Assembly: GCA_036346225.1 (NCBI GenBank)
Contig: JARFIW010000966.1
Span: 434,001-498,000, forward strand
Direction: 5' to 3'
Length of the DNA stretch: 64,000 nucleotides
From: Platerodrilus igneus
Lineage: Eukaryota; Arthropoda; Insecta; Coleoptera; Lycidae
Part shown: one piece after another, positions 62,856 through 64,000 of the stretch
How the letters are laid out: the number at the start of each line of letters is the position of its first letter
Numbering within the stretch: the stretch's first letter is position 1
The notes under the pieces: generated by a model
The model's database searches: none
The model's input: the letters and a program-made list of their open reading frames with translations, nothing else
Told to the model about the DNA's origin: nothing
Program-made: the position numbers and the translations under genes

Positions 62856-63068
62856 ATGGGTACCAGCAATTCCAAGGAAGAAGTGATTATTGCACAAACT
62901 GGAATGAATAATGGTTCGATAAATGGCTATTCAAATTCTGAGGTAATAGGTATTACGTCAGGTACAATTTTAGCGTTGTTGGGTATTTTATTACTTTTTA
63001 AAATGTTCAAGAAAATGTTGGACAAGAAGATTAGGAGAGAGGTCAGTAGAAGCCATCAGATTGTATAG
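62856..63068 (+). CDS. Small myristoylation-type single-pass membrane ORF ahead of gag
   Basis: 70 residues, between the primer-binding-site array and gag (50-bp gap to the gag ATG). It starts MGTSNSKEEVIIAQTG: Gly2 and a small polar residue at position 6 fit the N-myristoylation consensus. Residues about 31-51 (VIGITSGTILALLGILLLFK) form one membrane segment, followed by a basic tail (KKMLDKKIRREVSRSH). That would put a lipid anchor and a membrane helix in one small protein. I recall similar MGxSxSKEE small frames in insect gypsy-type elements but know no function; guesses would be membrane targeting of Gag or of particles. The frame is intact although gag beside it has a stop. Confidence 0.6.
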   Translation: MGTSNSKEEVIIAQTGMNNGSINGYSNSEVIGITSGTILALLGILLLFKMFKKMLDKKIRREVSRSHQIV

Positions 63069-63118
63069 TAAGAATTATTTTATTTTAAGCTATAAAAATT
63101 AAGTACGAGTTAAAATTA

Positions 63119-64000
63119 ATGACGGAAAAATTGAAGCAAATTTTAGAGGAATTTAAGATTTTTATTAAAAATTTAAATAAAGATGGTCAAGAAAGACGAA
63201 ACGATTTAGATGTTACGAATAGGAAATTTGATTATTTGCATAGGTTATGCGAGGAGTATAGGTTAGAGAAAGATAAGATTAAAGTCGCAAAATTTGATAG
63301 TTCTGAAATTATCGATAAAGTTAAGCAGCACATAGCCATAATAGATAAGTGTATAGGAGATATTACTGAAGTTTTAACAAGTAGGAAGTTAAGTATTTTA
63401 AGTAGGAAAAATCAAGACACCATGGGTGAAAAATTTGAATTAAAAGTAGCAGCCTCTATGATTCCAGCCATGGACGGATAAGAAAATACCACCAAGCAAA
63501 TGGTCGACGCAATTGAACTATATGATAGCTTGTTAGATGATGAAGGTAAGAGATTGTTAGTAAATTTTGTCATAAAAATTAAGTTAAGTCAAAATGCTAA
63601 AATGAGATTAGACAGTAAGTATGAGAATGTAGAAGCGCTTGTGAACGATATCAAACATCACCTTTTAACTAAAAAATCAGCATCAGGATTGTCTGCCGAA
63701 TTACATAACTCCAGACAAAATAATAAATCAATTGAAAATTTTGGTAAAACGATCGAGGAATTAATGGTCAATTTAACAATAGCTCAAGCAGAGGGTAACA
63801 AACAATCATTAAAAATTTTGACAGCCGCTAACGAAAAAATTGCATTAAACGTATTTACAAACGGAATAAGGGACGAAAATTTAAAAACAATTATAAAAGC
63901 TCGAAATTACGATAAATTAAAAGACGCCATAATAGCCGCGAAGGAAGAGGAAATTGCAAATAAACCTCAGCAAATGTTTTACACAACCGGAAAAGGTCGT
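63119..64000 (+). pseudogene. Gypsy-type gag, one in-frame stop, cut by the window end
   Basis: ATG at 63119 opens 120 codons (MTEKLKQILEEFKIF, coiled-coil-like, lysine/glutamate-rich) to TAA at 63479-63481. The same frame then stays open to 64000 (173 codons): KQMVDAIELYDSLLDD, LLVNFVIKIKLSQNAKMRL, KHHLLTKKSASGLSAELHNS, NKSIENFGKTIEELMVNLTI, KTIIKARNYDKLKDAIIAAK. This is a Ty3/gypsy-type capsid region as seen in insect elements. Apart from the single stop there is no damage in 290 codons, so the copy is young. The nucleocapsid and pol parts lie beyond the window. Confidence 0.85.

Noticed and set aside
1..64000. CRISPR arrays, operons, bacterial-type promoters
   Set aside because: None seen; spliced genes and retroelements show that this is eukaryotic nuclear DNA.

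Overview
This is an AT-rich (by eye about two thirds A+T) eukaryotic nuclear window from an arthropod, most probably an insect. The clearest evidence is a spliced heparan-sulfate N-deacetylase/N-sulfotransferase (NDST) gene whose protein reads very much like insect Sulfateless. Its short introns (47-49 bp) and the surrounding transposable elements (RTE-like, jockey/CR1-like and R1-like LINEs, Ty3/gypsy LTR elements, mariner and hAT remnants, a tRNA-derived SINE) fit the same picture. I cannot name the species.

Host genes. (1) A FAM32A homologue on the + strand at 3791-4163: two exons, 49-bp intron, complete, 107 residues. (2) The sfl/NDST gene on the - strand, 58341 down to 32871: eight coding exons giving a 912-residue protein with unbroken phase, four introns of 47-49 bp and three of 4.4, 8.5 and 9.6 kb that hold most of the mobile DNA in the right half. 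A ninth, phase-neutral 87-bp exon at 48417-48503 looks like an alternative cassette. (3) The last coding exon of an unidentified - strand gene at 58658-58790, followed by a poly(A) signal and lying about 320 bp upstream of the sfl start. (4) Two orphan candidates: a 134-bp exon-like block at 50607-50740 (+) and an uninterrupted lysine-rich 102-codon ORF at 60534-60842 behind a good TATA box.

Left half (1-32 kb). It holds a deleted LINE (541-2475), FAM32A, a 771-bp hAT-type non-autonomous element with 8-bp target duplications, a gypsy RT/RNase H fossil that runs straight into a roughly 93-bp tandem array (6060-7920), an R1-like LINE tail, a 16-bp perfect inverted repeat, a - strand LINE split by a SINE, a 1.35-kb LTR-like repeat, an RTE-like RT fossil, a gypsy LTR with PPT and tRNA-Lys primer site, a mariner fossil and a 423-bp MITE.

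Right half (32-64 kb). Besides sfl it holds second copies of two dispersed repeats, two further mariner fossils, a fourth SINE, a nearly intact RTE-like LINE (52-54.9 kb) followed by two 3' ends of its own family, gypsy integrase remnants (55.9-57.4 kb), and at the right edge the 5' part of a better preserved LTR element: LTR end, primer-binding site copied into an 18-bp tandem array, a small ORF with a myristoylation-type N terminus and one membrane segment, and gag with a single in-frame stop, cut by the window end.

The observations most worth following are the small membrane ORF ahead of gag, the repeated tendency of primer-binding-site sequence to form tandem arrays here, the sfl cassette exon, and the SINE family with four copies that all have clear 14-16 bp target duplications.
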